A stretch of 64,000 nucleotides of DNA from Falsiroseomonas frigidaquae (GTDB lineage Bacteria > Pseudomonadota > Alphaproteobacteria > Acetobacterales > Acetobacteraceae), in NCBI RefSeq assembly GCF_012163145.1, contig NZ_JAAVTX010000002.1:248001-312000 (forward strand). Direction: 5' to 3'. The number at the start of each line of letters is the position of its first letter. Position 1 is the first letter of the stretch. This document shows positions 32,190 to 45,490 of the stretch, piece after piece. The position numbers and the translations under genes were made by a program. The notes beneath the pieces are model-generated. The model had not been told where the DNA came from. It worked only from the letters and a program-made list of their open reading frames with translations, and did no database searches.

Positions 32190-32933
32190 CTAGAGGATCT
32201 GGCTCAGGAACAGCCGGGTGCGGTCGTAGCGGGGGGCGGAGAAGAACACCTCCGGCGCGGCCTGCTCGACGATCTCGCCCTGATCCATGAAGACCACCCG
32301 GTTCGCGACGGTGCGGGCGAAGCCCATCTCATGCGTCACCACCACCATGGTCATGCCGGTGCCGGCCAGCTCCACCATCACGTCCAGCACCTCCTTGATC
32401 ATCTCGGGGTCCAGCGCGCTGGTCGGCTCGTCGAACAGCATGATGCGGGGCGCCATGCACAGCGCGCGGGCGATGGCGACGCGCTGCTGCTGCCCGCCCG
32501 AGAGCTGCAGCGGGTATTTGCGCGCCTGTTCCGGAATCCGCACCCGCTCCAGATGCGCCATGGCGATGCCCTCCGCCTCCGCCTGCGGCATCTGCTTCAC
32601 CCAGGTCAGGGCGAAGGTGCAGTTCTCCAGCACCGTCATGTGCGGGAACAGGTTGAAGGATTGGAAGACCATGCCAGTCTCCCGCAGCACCGGCGCATCC
32701 TGCTTCGGCTCGCCGCACAAGGCGCGGCCATGGATACGGATATCGCCCTTCTGGTGGCGCTCCAGCTGGTTGATGCAGCGGATCATGGTGGATTTGCCGG
32801 AGCCGGAGGGGCCGCAGACCACCACGCGCTCCCCTTCCGCCACCGTCAGGTCCAGCCCCTTCAGCGCCTGGAAGCCGCCATACCATTTGCTGACGCCGAT
32901 GAGTTGGATGGCAGCCTTCCCAGGGGGGCTCAT
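32190..32933 (-). CDS. aapP: Amino-acid ABC transporter ATP-binding protein
   Basis: 247 residues. Walker [11 protein letters not shown]-loop [14 protein letters not shown], signature LSGGQQQR, Walker [14 protein letters not shown] and switch His in VVTHEMGFA are all intact. Closest to the polar-amino-acid GlnQ/AapP group. It powers the general L-amino-acid importer encoded by the three upstream genes. It is last in the operon and overlaps aapM by 4 bp. Confidence 0.95.
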   Translation of the reverse strand: MSPPGKAAIQLIGVSKWYGGFQALKGLDLTVAEGERVVVCGPSGSGKSTMIRCINQLERHQKGDIRIHGRALCGEPKQDAPVLRETGMVFQSFNLFPHMTVLENCTFALTWVKQMPQAEAEGIAMAHLERVRIPEQARKYPLQLSGGQQQRVAIARALCMAPRIMLFDEPTSALDPEMIKEVLDVMVELAGTGMTMVVVTHEMGFARTVANRVVFMDQGEIVEQAAPEVFFSAPRYDRTRLFLSQIL

Positions 32934-34261
32934 CGCCGCTGCCCCTCGCCCAGCCTGCGTTCCAGGTTCAGGCTGTATTGCGACATCAGGAAGCAGAAGA
33001 CGAAGTAGATCATCGTGATGAAGAAGAAGGGCTCAATGAACAGGCCGAGCCAGCGCGTATCCTCCCCCACCGCGCGCGACATGCTGAGCAGGTCGAACAG
33101 GCCGATGATGGAGACCAGCGTGGTGTCCTTGAACAGGCCGATGAAGTTGCCGACGATGGACGGGATCATGATGCGCAGCGCCTGCGGCAGGATGATGAGG
33201 GAGGTGGACTGCCAGAAGCCCAGCCCCATCGCGGCCGCCGCCTCATACTGCCCCTTCGGGATCGCCTGCAGCCCGCCGCGCACGATCTCCGCCATATAGG
33301 CCGAGGCGAAGAGGCAGACCGCGACGATGGCGCGCAGCAGCCGGTTCACCTCGACGCCGGCCGGCAGGAACAGCGGCAGCATGGTGTTGAACATGAACAG
33401 GATGGTGATGAGCGGGACGGAGCGGAACAGCTCGATGAAGGTCACGCAGAACACCCGGATCAGCGGCATCTGCGACCGTCGTCCGAGCGCCAGCAGCACG
33501 CCCGCGGGCAGGGAGAAGGCGATGCCGATGCCGGAGATCACCAGCGTCAGGAACAGCCCGCCCCAGACCCGCGTCGGCACCTCGACGAAGCGGAGCTGCG
33601 ACACGACCAGCAGCGCCAGCACATACAGCGCCGCCAGCGCGCCCCAGCCGATGCGCCGCGCCCTTTCGTCATCCGCCGCACCTGCCAGTCGCGCCACCAG
33701 CGCGCCGAAGCCGAGGCCGAAGCGCATCTCCGCCAGCGTGGTCAGCCACACCCACAGGAAGGCCGCGCCGCCGAGGGCGATCAGCGCGGTCCAGACCACG
33801 CCCTGCGCGCCACCATGGAAGAAGTAGGAGGCGAGCAGCGGATACAGCAGCACCAGGCTCAGCCCGATCGCGACCTTGGACTTCACCCGCGGCAGCCAAA
33901 GCGGCACGGCCCAGGCGAGCAGGATCAGGAAGCCGATGTTGATGCGCCAGACCTGGTCCTTCGGATACAGCCCGTAGATCAGGTTGGGGATCCACTCGAC
34001 GACGCCCGGCCAGCAGGCGCCCGAGCGGCCGACCAAGTCGAGGCACTGCCGGCGGTTCTCCGCCTCCCACACCGCCTTCACCAGCGCCCAGTCGATGATC
34101 GTGGTGACCACGACGTAGAAGATATAGCCGCCGAGGAAGGTCAGGATGGCGTTCGGCAGGCTGGAGAACAGATTGGCGCGCATCCAGCCGACCACGCCGA
34201 TGGTGGAGGGCGGCGGCGGATCGGCGGGCCTCGGCGTGAAGACCAGCGGCGCGTCCGACAT
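32930..34261 (-). CDS. aapM: Amino-acid ABC transporter permease AapM
   Basis: 443 residues. This is longer than ordinary HisM-type permeases because of the extra N-terminal membrane segments and loop (about residues 1-230), as in AapM of Rhizobium. The C-terminal half is a normal permease: [31 protein letters not shown], and an EAA loop [24 protein letters not shown] that docks to the ATPase. It pairs with AapQ, which ends 1 bp upstream. Confidence 0.93.
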   Translation of the reverse strand: MSDAPLVFTPRPADPPPPSTIGVVGWMRANLFSSLPNAILTFLGGYIFYVVVTTIIDWALVKAVWEAENRRQCLDLVGRSGACWPGVVEWIPNLIYGLYPKDQVWRINIGFLILLAWAVPLWLPRVKSKVAIGLSLVLLYPLLASYFFHGGAQGVVWTALIALGGAAFLWVWLTTLAEMRFGLGFGALVARLAGAADDERARRIGWGALAALYVLALLVVSQLRFVEVPTRVWGGLFLTLVISGIGIAFSLPAGVLLALGRRSQMPLIRVFCVTFIELFRSVPLITILFMFNTMLPLFLPAGVEVNRLLRAIVAVCLFASAYMAEIVRGGLQAIPKGQYEAAAAMGLGFWQSTSLIILPQALRIMIPSIVGNFIGLFKDTTLVSIIGLFDLLSMSRAVGEDTRWLGLFIEPFFFITMIYFVFCFLMSQYSLNLERRLGEGQRR

Positions 34262-34262
34262 C

Positions 34263-35480
34263 TCAGCGCTCCCTCAGCAGGATGCGTCGGTTGTAGAGGT
34301 TCAGCACGAAAGACACGCCGAGGCTCACCGCGCAGTAGAAGCCCATGGTCATCGCCACGATCGGAATCGCGCGGCCGGATTGGTTCAGCGAGGTGTTCAT
34401 CCACACGCTGACCAGATCGGGGAAGCCGATGGCGATGGCAAGCGAGGAGTTCTTCGTCAGGTTCAGGTACTGGCTGATCAGCGGCGGGATGATCACGCGC
34501 ATCGCCTGCGGCAGGATGATGAAGCGCATGGTGCGGGAGGGCTTCACGCCGAGTGCGCGCGCCGCCTCCGTCTGGCCATGGCTGACGGACTGGATACCGG
34601 CGCGCACGATCTCCGCGATGAAGCAGGATGTGTAGATCGAAAGCGCCACGATCAGCGCGCAGAAGGCGGGCGGCACGGAGAAGCCACCGCGAAAGTTGAA
34701 GCCCCGCAACGCCGGCCAGTCCCAGGCTAGTGGCGCGCCGGAGGCCAGGAAGACCAGCAGCGGCAGCAGGAGGATCAGCGCGGCGCCGGCCAGCCCGGAC
34801 GGAAAGGCGCGCCCCGTGTCGCGCAGCCGTCGCTTTGCCCAGATATGCAGCACGACTGCCCCAGCCACTGCCGCAACCAGCGCCAGCAGCGTGAGCGCGA
34901 ATCCCTCCTGCGCCACCGGCGCCGGGAAATAGGCGCCGCGGTTGTTGAGGTACATGACGCCGCCGAGGTCGATGCTCGCGCGCGGCAGGGGCAGCAGGTT
35001 GAATACCCCGAAATACCAGGCGATGATCTGCAGCAGCAGCGGCGTGTTGCGCAGGATCTCGATGTACCAGCGCGCAAGGGTGCGGATCAGCCAGTTGGTC
35101 GAAAGCCGAGCCAGCCCCATCACCAGGCCCAGGATGCTGGCGAACACCGCGCCAATCACGGCGACCAGCAGCGTATTGGCGATGCCGACCTGGAAGACGC
35201 GGAAATAGCTGTCGCCCTCCCGGTACGGGATCAGCGTGAAGGCGATGTTGAATCCGGCCGAGACGTCGAGGAAGTCGAACCCCGCCGACATGCCGCGCTG
35301 CGCCATGTTGGTGATGGTGTTCGAGACCAGGTACCAGATCAGCCCGACGACGCAGACGAAGGTGACCGCCTGGTAGAACACCGATCGCACCGTCGCATCG
35401 TTGACGAAGGCGCCGAGGCGCATCGGCGGAGTTGCCGGACGGCGGATCACGCTGGATGGGGACCCGGTGAGTTGGGACAT
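34263..35480 (-). CDS. aapQ: Amino-acid ABC transporter permease AapQ
   Basis: 405 residues from ATG 35480, chosen over an upstream in-frame start because AGGG lies 6 bp before it and the extra residues look non-coding. About eight membrane segments; an extended N-terminal region like AapQ; VMGLARLSTNWLIRTLARWYIEILRNTPLLLQI is spread over the first permease segments. The EAA loop reads TEAARALGVKPSRTMRFIIL. It forms the membrane channel with AapM. It follows aapJ after about 107 bp. Confidence 0.93.
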   Translation of the reverse strand: MSQLTGSPSSVIRRPATPPMRLGAFVNDATVRSVFYQAVTFVCVVGLIWYLVSNTITNMAQRGMSAGFDFLDVSAGFNIAFTLIPYREGDSYFRVFQVGIANTLLVAVIGAVFASILGLVMGLARLSTNWLIRTLARWYIEILRNTPLLLQIIAWYFGVFNLLPLPRASIDLGGVMYLNNRGAYFPAPVAQEGFALTLLALVAAVAGAVVLHIWAKRRLRDTGRAFPSGLAGAALILLLPLLVFLASGAPLAWDWPALRGFNFRGGFSVPPAFCALIVALSIYTSCFIAEIVRAGIQSVSHGQTEAARALGVKPSRTMRFIILPQAMRVIIPPLISQYLNLTKNSSLAIAIGFPDLVSVWMNTSLNQSGRAIPIVAMTMGFYCAVSLGVSFVLNLYNRRILLRER

Positions 35481-35587
35481 GGGCAGCCCTGCTTGCGCGC
35501 AGGCCCGCGTGCAGGCCAAGGACGGGCCGCGCAACCCGCGCGGCCCCCGGCCTCAGCCCATCGCGGCCCGGCCTGTCAGAGGAAGGC

Positions 35588-36613
35588 TCAGCGGAACGGC
35601 ATGGCGTAGAGGATGCCGCCATTGTTCCACAGCGCGTTCAGCGACCGCTCCCGCGGGATGCCAATCGGCGTGTTGGCGCCCACATTGCGTTCATAGATCT
35701 CGCCGTAATTGCCGACATGGCGCAGCACCCGCACCATGAAGTCGTTCGGCAGGCCCATGCCCTGGCCGACATTGCCCTCCACGCCGAGCAGCCGCTTGAT
35801 GCCGGGGTTCGGCGATTGCAGCATCTGCGTGACATTGGCGGAGGTGACGCCCATTTCCTCCGCCTCGATCATGCCCATCAGCACCCAGCGGACAATGTCG
35901 CCCCAGTTGTTGTCGCCGTGACGCACCACCGGGCCGAGCGGCTCCTTCGAGATGGTTTCCGGCAGGATCATGTGGTCGTTCGGCGTCGGGAAGGCGGAAC
36001 GCCGCGCGGCCAGGCCCGACTTGTCGTTGGTGTAGGCATCGCAGCCGCCACCCAGATACGTCTCCACCAGCACATTGACGTTCTCATTCGTCACCGCAGT
36101 GAAGCGCATGTTGTTGGCGCGGAAATAGTCGGCGAGGTTCAGCTCCGTCGTCGTGCCGGTCAGCACGCAGATCGTCGCGCCATCGAGTTCGCGGGCGGAG
36201 GTGATGTTGGATGCGCGGGGCACCACGAAGCCCTGGCCGTCGTAGAAATTCACGCCGGCGAATTCCAGGCCGAGCTGCCCGTCGCGCACCGCGGTCCAGG
36301 TGGTGGTGCGGGACAGCATGTCGCTCTCGCCATTGGCCAGGGACGTGAAGCGCACCGCCGAGGTCACCGACTGGTACTGCACCTTGCCCGGATCGTTGAA
36401 GATGGCGGCGGCGACGCCGCGGCACACGTCCACATCCATGCCGGACCAGGTGCCGTTCGCGGCCAGGGCATAGAAGCCCGGGGTTGGCAGGCCGACCTGG
36501 CAGTTCAGGCTGCCACGGTCACGAACCTGCTGCAGCGTCTGCTGCGCGGATGCCGCGCCCGCGACGCCAAGCATCGTCGTCGCTGCGATGAGCAGCGAAA
36601 CACCAATCCTCAT
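35588..36613 (-). CDS. aapJ: General amino-acid ABC transporter substrate-binding protein
   Basis: 341 residues from ATG 36613. The signal peptide (VSLLIAATTMLGVAGAASAQ, cleavage after ASA) and the AapJ-type fold are clear: VRDRGSLNCQVGLPTPGFYA, WSGMDVDVCRGVAAAIF, WGDIVRWVLMGMIEAEE. Cysteines at C38, within DVCRG and in ICVLTG are family-typical. It captures L-amino acids in the periplasm for AapQMP. It is first in the operon, with a promoter candidate about 110 bp upstream. Confidence 0.95.
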   Translation of the reverse strand: MRIGVSLLIAATTMLGVAGAASAQQTLQQVRDRGSLNCQVGLPTPGFYALAANGTWSGMDVDVCRGVAAAIFNDPGKVQYQSVTSAVRFTSLANGESDMLSRTTTWTAVRDGQLGLEFAGVNFYDGQGFVVPRASNITSARELDGATICVLTGTTTELNLADYFRANNMRFTAVTNENVNVLVETYLGGGCDAYTNDKSGLAARRSAFPTPNDHMILPETISKEPLGPVVRHGDNNWGDIVRWVLMGMIEAEEMGVTSANVTQMLQSPNPGIKRLLGVEGNVGQGMGLPNDFMVRVLRHVGNYGEIYERNVGANTPIGIPRERSLNALWNNGGILYAMPFR

Positions 36614-36720
36614 CCCCTCAACTCCCAGATTATTCTGCCGAAATCCCTGCAAGTGATGTGCCACGTCCTCGTTGGAACATGTGCTGCAACCGGTCTGCGC
36701 CGGACACCACTTCGGGAGCG

Positions 36721-36749
36721 AAGCTAGGGGGATCGGATTGGCGTATCAA
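36721..36749 (-). promoter_or_regulatory. Candidate sigma-70 promoter of aapJQMP
   Basis: Read on the minus strand: TTGATA (36749-36744), 17-bp spacer, TAGCTT (36726-36721), in a short AT-rich island. It closely resembles the padR promoter (TTGATG-N17-TAGCCT). The start codon lies about 100 nt downstream. The remaining bases of 36614-36788 show no other clear feature. Confidence 0.4.
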
Positions 36750-36788
36750 GAATTATGTTAAGTCAGTGTTATCCGACGGCTCCGGCCA

Positions 36789-40494
<3,706 letters not shown>

Positions 40495-40512
40495 GCCACC
40501 ACAGATAGGGGC

Positions 40513-42015
40513 TCAGGCGGCCGCGGTCACGGCCTCTTCCGGCCCGTTCGGGTCGCCGGGCGCCGTCTCCCAGGCCAGGCCCACCAGCACCACGCTGCGC
40601 CGCCCGCCACGCTCCGCGCGCACCACCAGCACGCCCTGTTCCTCCAGATAGGCCAGCAGCCGCCGCGCCCGGCCGAGGGAACGGCTGCCATAGGCGCGCG
40701 CCAGCGTGGCATCGGATGGGCAGGGCTGGCGTTCCAGCGCGGCGCGGGCCAGCAGCAGGAACACGCCCTGCACGTCATCCGGCAGCGCCTCCGCCCGCGC
40801 CACCGCCTGCGCCCATTCGCTGCGCTCCGCCGCTTCGGCGCCGATCCCGGCGCGGGCGGTTGTCAGCAGGCGGCGGAAGGCGGGGATGTCGATGGCCGGG
40901 CCGCCCACTTCCTCGATCCTGCAGCGCACCAGGAAATCCTGGTACAGCACGCTGGCCGGGCGGAAGGGCGCATCCGGCTCCGCCAGGATTTTGGTCAATA
41001 CGCCCGCGATCTTGCGGCGGTGCTCGGCCTTTTCCTCGGGCGTCGGCGGCGCCACCGGCTCCGCGGCCGGCAAGGCGGGGCGGTGCTGGGCGAGCTGCGC
41101 CAGCAGGTCGGGCGCCGAAGCGCGCGGCATCCGGCGGGGCGGGCGCGGCGTCTCGGGCTCCGGCGCCACCAGGATCAGTTCGCGTGCCTCCGCCGCGCTG
41201 GCCTGGGTCGGCGGTGGCACCAGCTTCGGCCCGGCGCTGCGCGACCCGGTTTCCACAACCCCCACCCGCACCCGCAGCGGGCGCCGGGACACGGCGGGGC
41301 CGAGCGCCATGAAATGCCCGCGCTCCAGATCGCGGAACATCTCCGCCTGGCGCCGCTCCATGCCCAGGAGATCCGCCGCGCGCGCCATGTCGATGTCGAG
41401 GAAGGTGCGCCCCATCATGAAGTTGGAGGCCTCCGCCGCCACGTTCTTGGCCAGCTTGGCCAGGCGCTGCGTCGCGATCACCCCGGCGAGCCCCCGCTTG
41501 CGGCCGCGGCACATCAGGTTGGTCATGGCGCCCAGCGCGGCCCGGCGCGCCTCGTCCGAGGTCTCGCTGGCGGCGGCGGGGGCGAAGAGCTGCGCCTCGT
41601 CCACCACCACCATCACCGGGTTCCAGGCATCCCGGTCCACGTCGAACAACCCGCCGAGGAAGGCGGCCGCCAGGCGAAGCTGCTGTTCGACCTCGACATT
41701 CTCAAGATTCAGCACCACCGAGACGCGATGCCGCCGCACCCGTTCCGCCACCTGCTGCAGCGCCTGGTCGGTATAATCCGCCGCATCCACCACCAGATGC
41801 CCGAAGCGATCGGCCAGCGAGGTGAAATCCCCCTCCGGATCCACCACCACCTGCTGCACCCAGGGGGCCGATTGTTCCAGCAGCCGTCGCAGCAGATGTG
41901 ACTTGCCGGACCCGGAATTGCCCTGCACCAGAAGGCGGGTGGACAGCAGTTCCTCAAGATCGAATTCGGCAGGGGTGCCGGAGGCGCTCAGGCCGATATC
42001 GATGGCGATCGTCAT
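40513..42015 (-). CDS. HerA/VirD4-like P-loop ATPase
   Basis: 500 residues. Walker A GNSGSGKSHLLRRLL sits at residues about 32-46, followed by VVVDPEGDF and Walker B VMVVVDEAQLF. GRKRGLAGVIATQRLAKL is the sensor segment typical of HerA-type helicase-like ATPases. The C-terminal 200 residues contain a probable winged helix (LGRARRLLAYLEEQGVLVVRA). HerA proteins pump DNA or act in DNA ends processing, but this group of short HerA-like ATPases is uncharacterised. No NurA nuclease adjoins. The 113 bp upstream gap shows no recognisable promoter. Confidence 0.8.
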   Translation of the reverse strand: MTIAIDIGLSASGTPAEFDLEELLSTRLLVQGNSGSGKSHLLRRLLEQSAPWVQQVVVDPEGDFTSLADRFGHLVVDAADYTDQALQQVAERVRRHRVSVVLNLENVEVEQQLRLAAAFLGGLFDVDRDAWNPVMVVVDEAQLFAPAAASETSDEARRAALGAMTNLMCRGRKRGLAGVIATQRLAKLAKNVAAEASNFMMGRTFLDIDMARAADLLGMERRQAEMFRDLERGHFMALGPAVSRRPLRVRVGVVETGSRSAGPKLVPPPTQASAAEARELILVAPEPETPRPPRRMPRASAPDLLAQLAQHRPALPAAEPVAPPTPEEKAEHRRKIAGVLTKILAEPDAPFRPASVLYQDFLVRCRIEEVGGPAIDIPAFRRLLTTARAGIGAEAAERSEWAQAVARAEALPDDVQGVFLLLARAALERQPCPSDATLARAYGSRSLGRARRLLAYLEEQGVLVVRAERGGRRSVVLVGLAWETAPGDPNGPEEAVTAAA

Positions 42016-42128
42016 CCAGGACTCCAGGGGCGCGAGCGGCTGAGTAGCCGCAACCCGCCCGCCCCGGAAGCGTCATCCTCCATGCCCTTGATTCCGCGCG
42101 GGCCGATGGCCGACTCGGGGCTGGGCTG

Positions 42129-42653
42129 TCAGGCTGGCACGCCACGCAGCGCGCCGCCCATCTCCCCGGCCTCCGGGCCGATCCAGGAATCCAGCAACTG
42201 CCGCGCGAAGCCGGCATGGTCGATCCGGCGCACCAGGCGTCCCGGCGCCTCCAGCACCACCGATCCGTCCAGGAAAAGCTGGCGCTCCACATCACCCGCC
42301 CGCACCGGGCGCAGCCAGGCCCGAAAGGCGGGCGGCAGGGAGCCGGAGAGCCGCTCCTGCCATTGCTCCACCACCGTATCCAGCGCCAGGTCGCGCAGGA
42401 AGCGGGCCTCGACCATCCGCAGCCGGCCGGCCATTCCGGCCGCCGCCTCCGGGTCCAGCGGCTCCCGGTCCACCAGTTCACGGTACAGGGCGACGCGGCA
42501 CCAGTCGCCTGACCACCAGCCGCCCTGAAACGTGGCGACGCCGTTCAGCACCAGCCGCCGACCCTTCGCGGTGGTCGCCATGGGAAAGCCGAAGCCGGTG
42601 CGCGCCCCCGGAAGGCCGGCCAACCCGGCCATCAGCAGGTCACGCCGATTCAC
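42129..42653 (-). CDS. Chalcone-isomerase-like protein with Tat-type leader
   Basis: 174 residues from a GTG at 42653. The start reads MNRRDLLMAGLAGLPGA, a twin-arginine leader that should send the folded protein to the periplasm. The rest follows the chalcone-isomerase-like pattern seen in bacteria: LVLNGVATF, CRVALYREL, LRMVEARFLRDLALDTVVEQW, GDVERQLFLDGSVVL, LLDSWIGPEAGEMGGALRG. These bacterial proteins have no proven enzyme activity and are linked to lipid or fatty-acid binding. I rate the family assignment as likely. Nothing notable lies in the 223 bp upstream. Confidence 0.7.
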   Translation of the reverse strand: MNRRDLLMAGLAGLPGARTGFGFPMATTAKGRRLVLNGVATFQGGWWSGDWCRVALYRELVDREPLDPEAAAGMAGRLRMVEARFLRDLALDTVVEQWQERLSGSLPPAFRAWLRPVRAGDVERQLFLDGSVVLEAPGRLVRRIDHAGFARQLLDSWIGPEAGEMGGALRGVPA

Positions 42654-42876
42654 AGGACCAACCCCACCGCCAGCAGCCGGGCCGGCACCGAGCCAAGTCG
42701 AGCGGGCAGCGGGGCGGCCGCAGCCCCGCAGCCAGCGCCACGCCCCCGCCCACGAAAAGCCGGCTCCGATCCGATCCGCATCCAGCTCCTCCTCGATCCC
42801 GCCGCGATACGAAGCGCCGGGCGCAACGGATGCAGCGGGGCCGAAAAAGACTTCGGCGGATGCCCCGGGACGCCGC

Positions 42877-44553
42877 TCAGCCCAGGCTGCGCTGGATCGC
42901 CTGCATCCAGACCAGCACCGCGCCTGCCCCCGCATCCGGCTGGCCCAGCGCCCGGTCGCCGAGATAGGCGGCGCGGCCGAGGCGGGGGCGCATGGTGGCG
43001 GTGGCCGCCGTGCCCGCCTGCGCCGCCGCCAGCGCGGCATCCCAGGCCGCGGCGGGCGAGGCCGGCGTTGCGGCGAAGGCCTCCGCCGCCGGGTGCAGAG
43101 CGTCCAGCATGGTCCGGTCGCCTGGCCTGGCGCCGCCGAGCTCGCCAATCGCCGCGACAGACTGGCGGAAGGCTTCGGCCCAGCCGGCGTGGTCCGCATC
43201 CCGGTCGCCCAGCACCTGTGCCGCGCGCAGCAGCGCGGTGGCGTAGAATGGCCCGGAACTGCCGGCGATCGCCCGCCGCAACGCCTGCGCCATGGCGGAC
43301 AGCGCGCTGGCCGGGGTGGCGAAGGCGCCCTCCGGCAAGGCCCGGATCGCCGCCGCGCCGCGCGCCATGGACAGGCCGAGATCACCATCCCCCGCATGGC
43401 TGTCGAGCGCCGTCAGCGCCGCCTCCTCCGCCTCCAGGGCCGCCGCGACGGCCAGTGCCACGCGCCGCAATGCTGGCGCGAGGGGGCCGGGTTCGGGGTG
43501 GCCGGGCGCCGGGTCCGCCGGTGTCGCGACGGTGGCGCGCGGCGCCAGCATGCCGCCGCCGGGCCAGGCCGGGGCGCTGGCGGGCGCATCCAGCCGCGCC
43601 AGTCGCGCCGCATCCAACCGCATCAGGCTGATCGAGCAGCCGGGCATCTCAAGCGCCGTCATGAAATTGCCGGCCCAGCCGCGCGGCACCGCGATGCCGC
43701 GGTCGCGCAGCCCCGCCAGCGCGGCGCGGGCCACGACGGAAAGCTCCATCGGCGGCGTGCCGCCCAGCCCGTTCACCAGCAGGGCCACCTGGTCCCCCTC
43801 CCGCAGTCCGGCATCGGCCACCAGCGTGTCCAGGATTGTCGCCACGATGGCATCGGCCGGGGCCATCGGCGCGCGCCGCACGCCCTGCTCGCCATGGATG
43901 CCGAGGCCGAGCTCCATCTCATCCTCGCCCAGCGCGAAGCCCGGTACCCCGGCGGCCGGCACGGTGCAGGCGCCGAGCGCCACGCCCATGGTCACCACTG
44001 CACTGGAGGCGGCCTCCGCCTCGGCCAGCACGGCATCGAGATCCAGCCCCGCCTCGGCCGCGGCGCCGGCCACCTTGTGCACCAGCACGGTGCCGGCGAT
44101 GCCGCGGCGGCGCTCGGGGGCCACCGTCTCATGCAGCGCGGCGTCATCGGCCACCACCACCAGCTTCGTCGGGATTCCCTCCGCCGTGGCCAGCGCGGCG
44201 GCGAGGCCGAAATTCAGCCGGTCCCCGGTGTAGTTCTTCACCACCAGCAGCGCGCCGCGCGGCCCGGCGGCGGCGCGGATGCCGGCCAGCACGGCATCGA
44301 CGGAGGGCGAGGTGAAGACATCCCCGGCGATGGCGCCCGCCAGCATCCCCGGCCCGACATAGCCCGCATGCGCCGGCTCATGCCCCGCCCCGCCGCCGGA
44401 CAGCACGGCCACCGGGCGGTGCTCGGGTACCGGAAGGGCGGCCCTCACCACCACGTCCTCGGCATCCAGCAGCGCCAGGCCAGGGTTGAGGTCCGCCAAC
44501 CCTTCCAGCATTTCCCGCACCACGCGGCGCGGATCATTCACCAGCTTCTTCAT
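42877..44553 (-). CDS. Dihydroxyacetone kinase, fused DhaK-DhaL
   Basis: 558 residues from ATG 44553. DhaK domain (about 1-330): GGGAGHEPAHAGYVGPGML and GDVFTSPS bind dihydroxyacetone, VVKNYTGDRLNFG, and the substrate-binding His in LGIHGEQGVRR. DhaL domain (about 360-558): SHAGDGDLGLSMARGA is the Mg/ADP-binding Asp cluster, with GSSGPFYATALLRAA and GDRTMLDALHPAAEAF. The fusion is of the ATP-dependent type, needing no PTS partner DhaM. It makes dihydroxyacetone phosphate for glycolysis. It stands alone, 58 bp after the Mla-linked lipoprotein gene. Confidence 0.94.
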   Translation of the reverse strand: MKKLVNDPRRVVREMLEGLADLNPGLALLDAEDVVVRAALPVPEHRPVAVLSGGGAGHEPAHAGYVGPGMLAGAIAGDVFTSPSVDAVLAGIRAAAGPRGALLVVKNYTGDRLNFGLAAALATAEGIPTKLVVVADDAALHETVAPERRRGIAGTVLVHKVAGAAAEAGLDLDAVLAEAEAASSAVVTMGVALGACTVPAAGVPGFALGEDEMELGLGIHGEQGVRRAPMAPADAIVATILDTLVADAGLREGDQVALLVNGLGGTPPMELSVVARAALAGLRDRGIAVPRGWAGNFMTALEMPGCSISLMRLDAARLARLDAPASAPAWPGGGMLAPRATVATPADPAPGHPEPGPLAPALRRVALAVAAALEAEEAALTALDSHAGDGDLGLSMARGAAAIRALPEGAFATPASALSAMAQALRRAIAGSSGPFYATALLRAAQVLGDRDADHAGWAEAFRQSVAAIGELGGARPGDRTMLDALHPAAEAFAATPASPAAAWDAALAAAQAGTAATATMRPRLGRAAYLGDRALGQPDAGAGAVLVWMQAIQRSLG

Positions 44554-44611
44554 GGCGTCCCCCAATCCCGTCCGGGAAGGATCGGCGTGGCCTCGCCGCG
44601 CGTCAAACCTC

Positions 44612-45490
44612 TCACGGCGCCAGCGCTTCCGCCGCCCGGTCGATCGCCGCCAGCAACTCGGCGCGGCCGCCGGCCAGGCGGCGGGCCTCGGCCAGCCAGC
44701 GCCGCGCATCCGCCGCCTCCCCGCGCATCGCGGCACCCTGGCCGGCGCGCAGCCAGGCATCCGCGGCGGCGACCGGATCGCCAAGCCGCTCCAGCGCCGC
44801 GCCCTGCAGCGCCAGCGCCCGCGACAGGCCGCGATAATCCAGCGAATCCCGGCGCAGATCGGCCGCCGTGGCGGCGTGCAGCCGGGCGCCCGCGGCATCC
44901 CTGCGCAGCAGCGCCGCGGCGCCTTCCAGCTCCACCGCATCGGCCCGGAAGGCGGGGTCGCGCGGCGCGCCGATGGCCGCCCGCGCCGCCAGCACCCCGG
45001 CCAGCTCGCCGCGCCCGGCCGCCAGCAGGCCGAGCAGGAAATGCGCCCGCAGCGCCGCCGCCGGATGTTCCGCGCCGCGCCCGGCGACGACCCGCGCCAG
45101 CGCCTCCGCCTCCGTCATCCGGCCCAGGCGGAACAGCGCCGTCGCCTCCGCCAGCAGCAGCCCGGCGGAGGCACCGCGGCCGCGCCGGGCGAGGCCCGCC
45201 CGCACCTGCCGCGCCACGGATAGCGCCGCCGGCGCATCGCCATGCGCGAGGGCGGCGGTGGCCTGGCCGAAGCCCATGGCATCGATCGCCGCGGCATCGT
45301 CGCGTTCCCGCGCGCGGTCCAGGGCCCGCGCATAGAGCCGCGCCGCCACCGCCGGCTGGTCCTGGTTGAGCGCATCCCGCGCACTGTCCGCCGCACGGTC
45401 CAGCACCGTGTCGCGCGGCGGGCCTTCCGGGGCGGCACGACCACCACAGGCTGCCAGCAGCAGGGCCAGGACCAGCAGCGCAGGCTTCAC
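44612..45490 (-). CDS. TPR-like lipoprotein of the Mla-type operon
   Basis: 292 residues. The signal MKPALLVLALLLAACGG with lipobox LAAC puts the acylated Cys at residue 15. The mature part is an Ala/Arg-rich helical solenoid, with several 34-residue-like helix pairs of TPR style (ALNQDQPAVAARLYARALDRARE, then LLLAEATALFRLGRMTEAEALAR). No enzyme motif. Its start overlaps the MCE gene by 4 bp, so it is likely a periplasmic or outer-membrane-linked partner (equivalent in position to MlaC or PqiC) of the lipid transporter. I cannot show homology to either. Confidence 0.8.
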   Translation of the reverse strand: MKPALLVLALLLAACGGRAAPEGPPRDTVLDRAADSARDALNQDQPAVAARLYARALDRARERDDAAAIDAMGFGQATAALAHGDAPAALSVARQVRAGLARRGRGASAGLLLAEATALFRLGRMTEAEALARVVAGRGAEHPAAALRAHFLLGLLAAGRGELAGVLAARAAIGAPRDPAFRADAVELEGAAALLRRDAAGARLHAATAADLRRDSLDYRGLSRALALQGAALERLGDPVAAADAWLRAGQGAAMRGEAADARRWLAEARRLAGGRAELLAAIDRAAEALAP

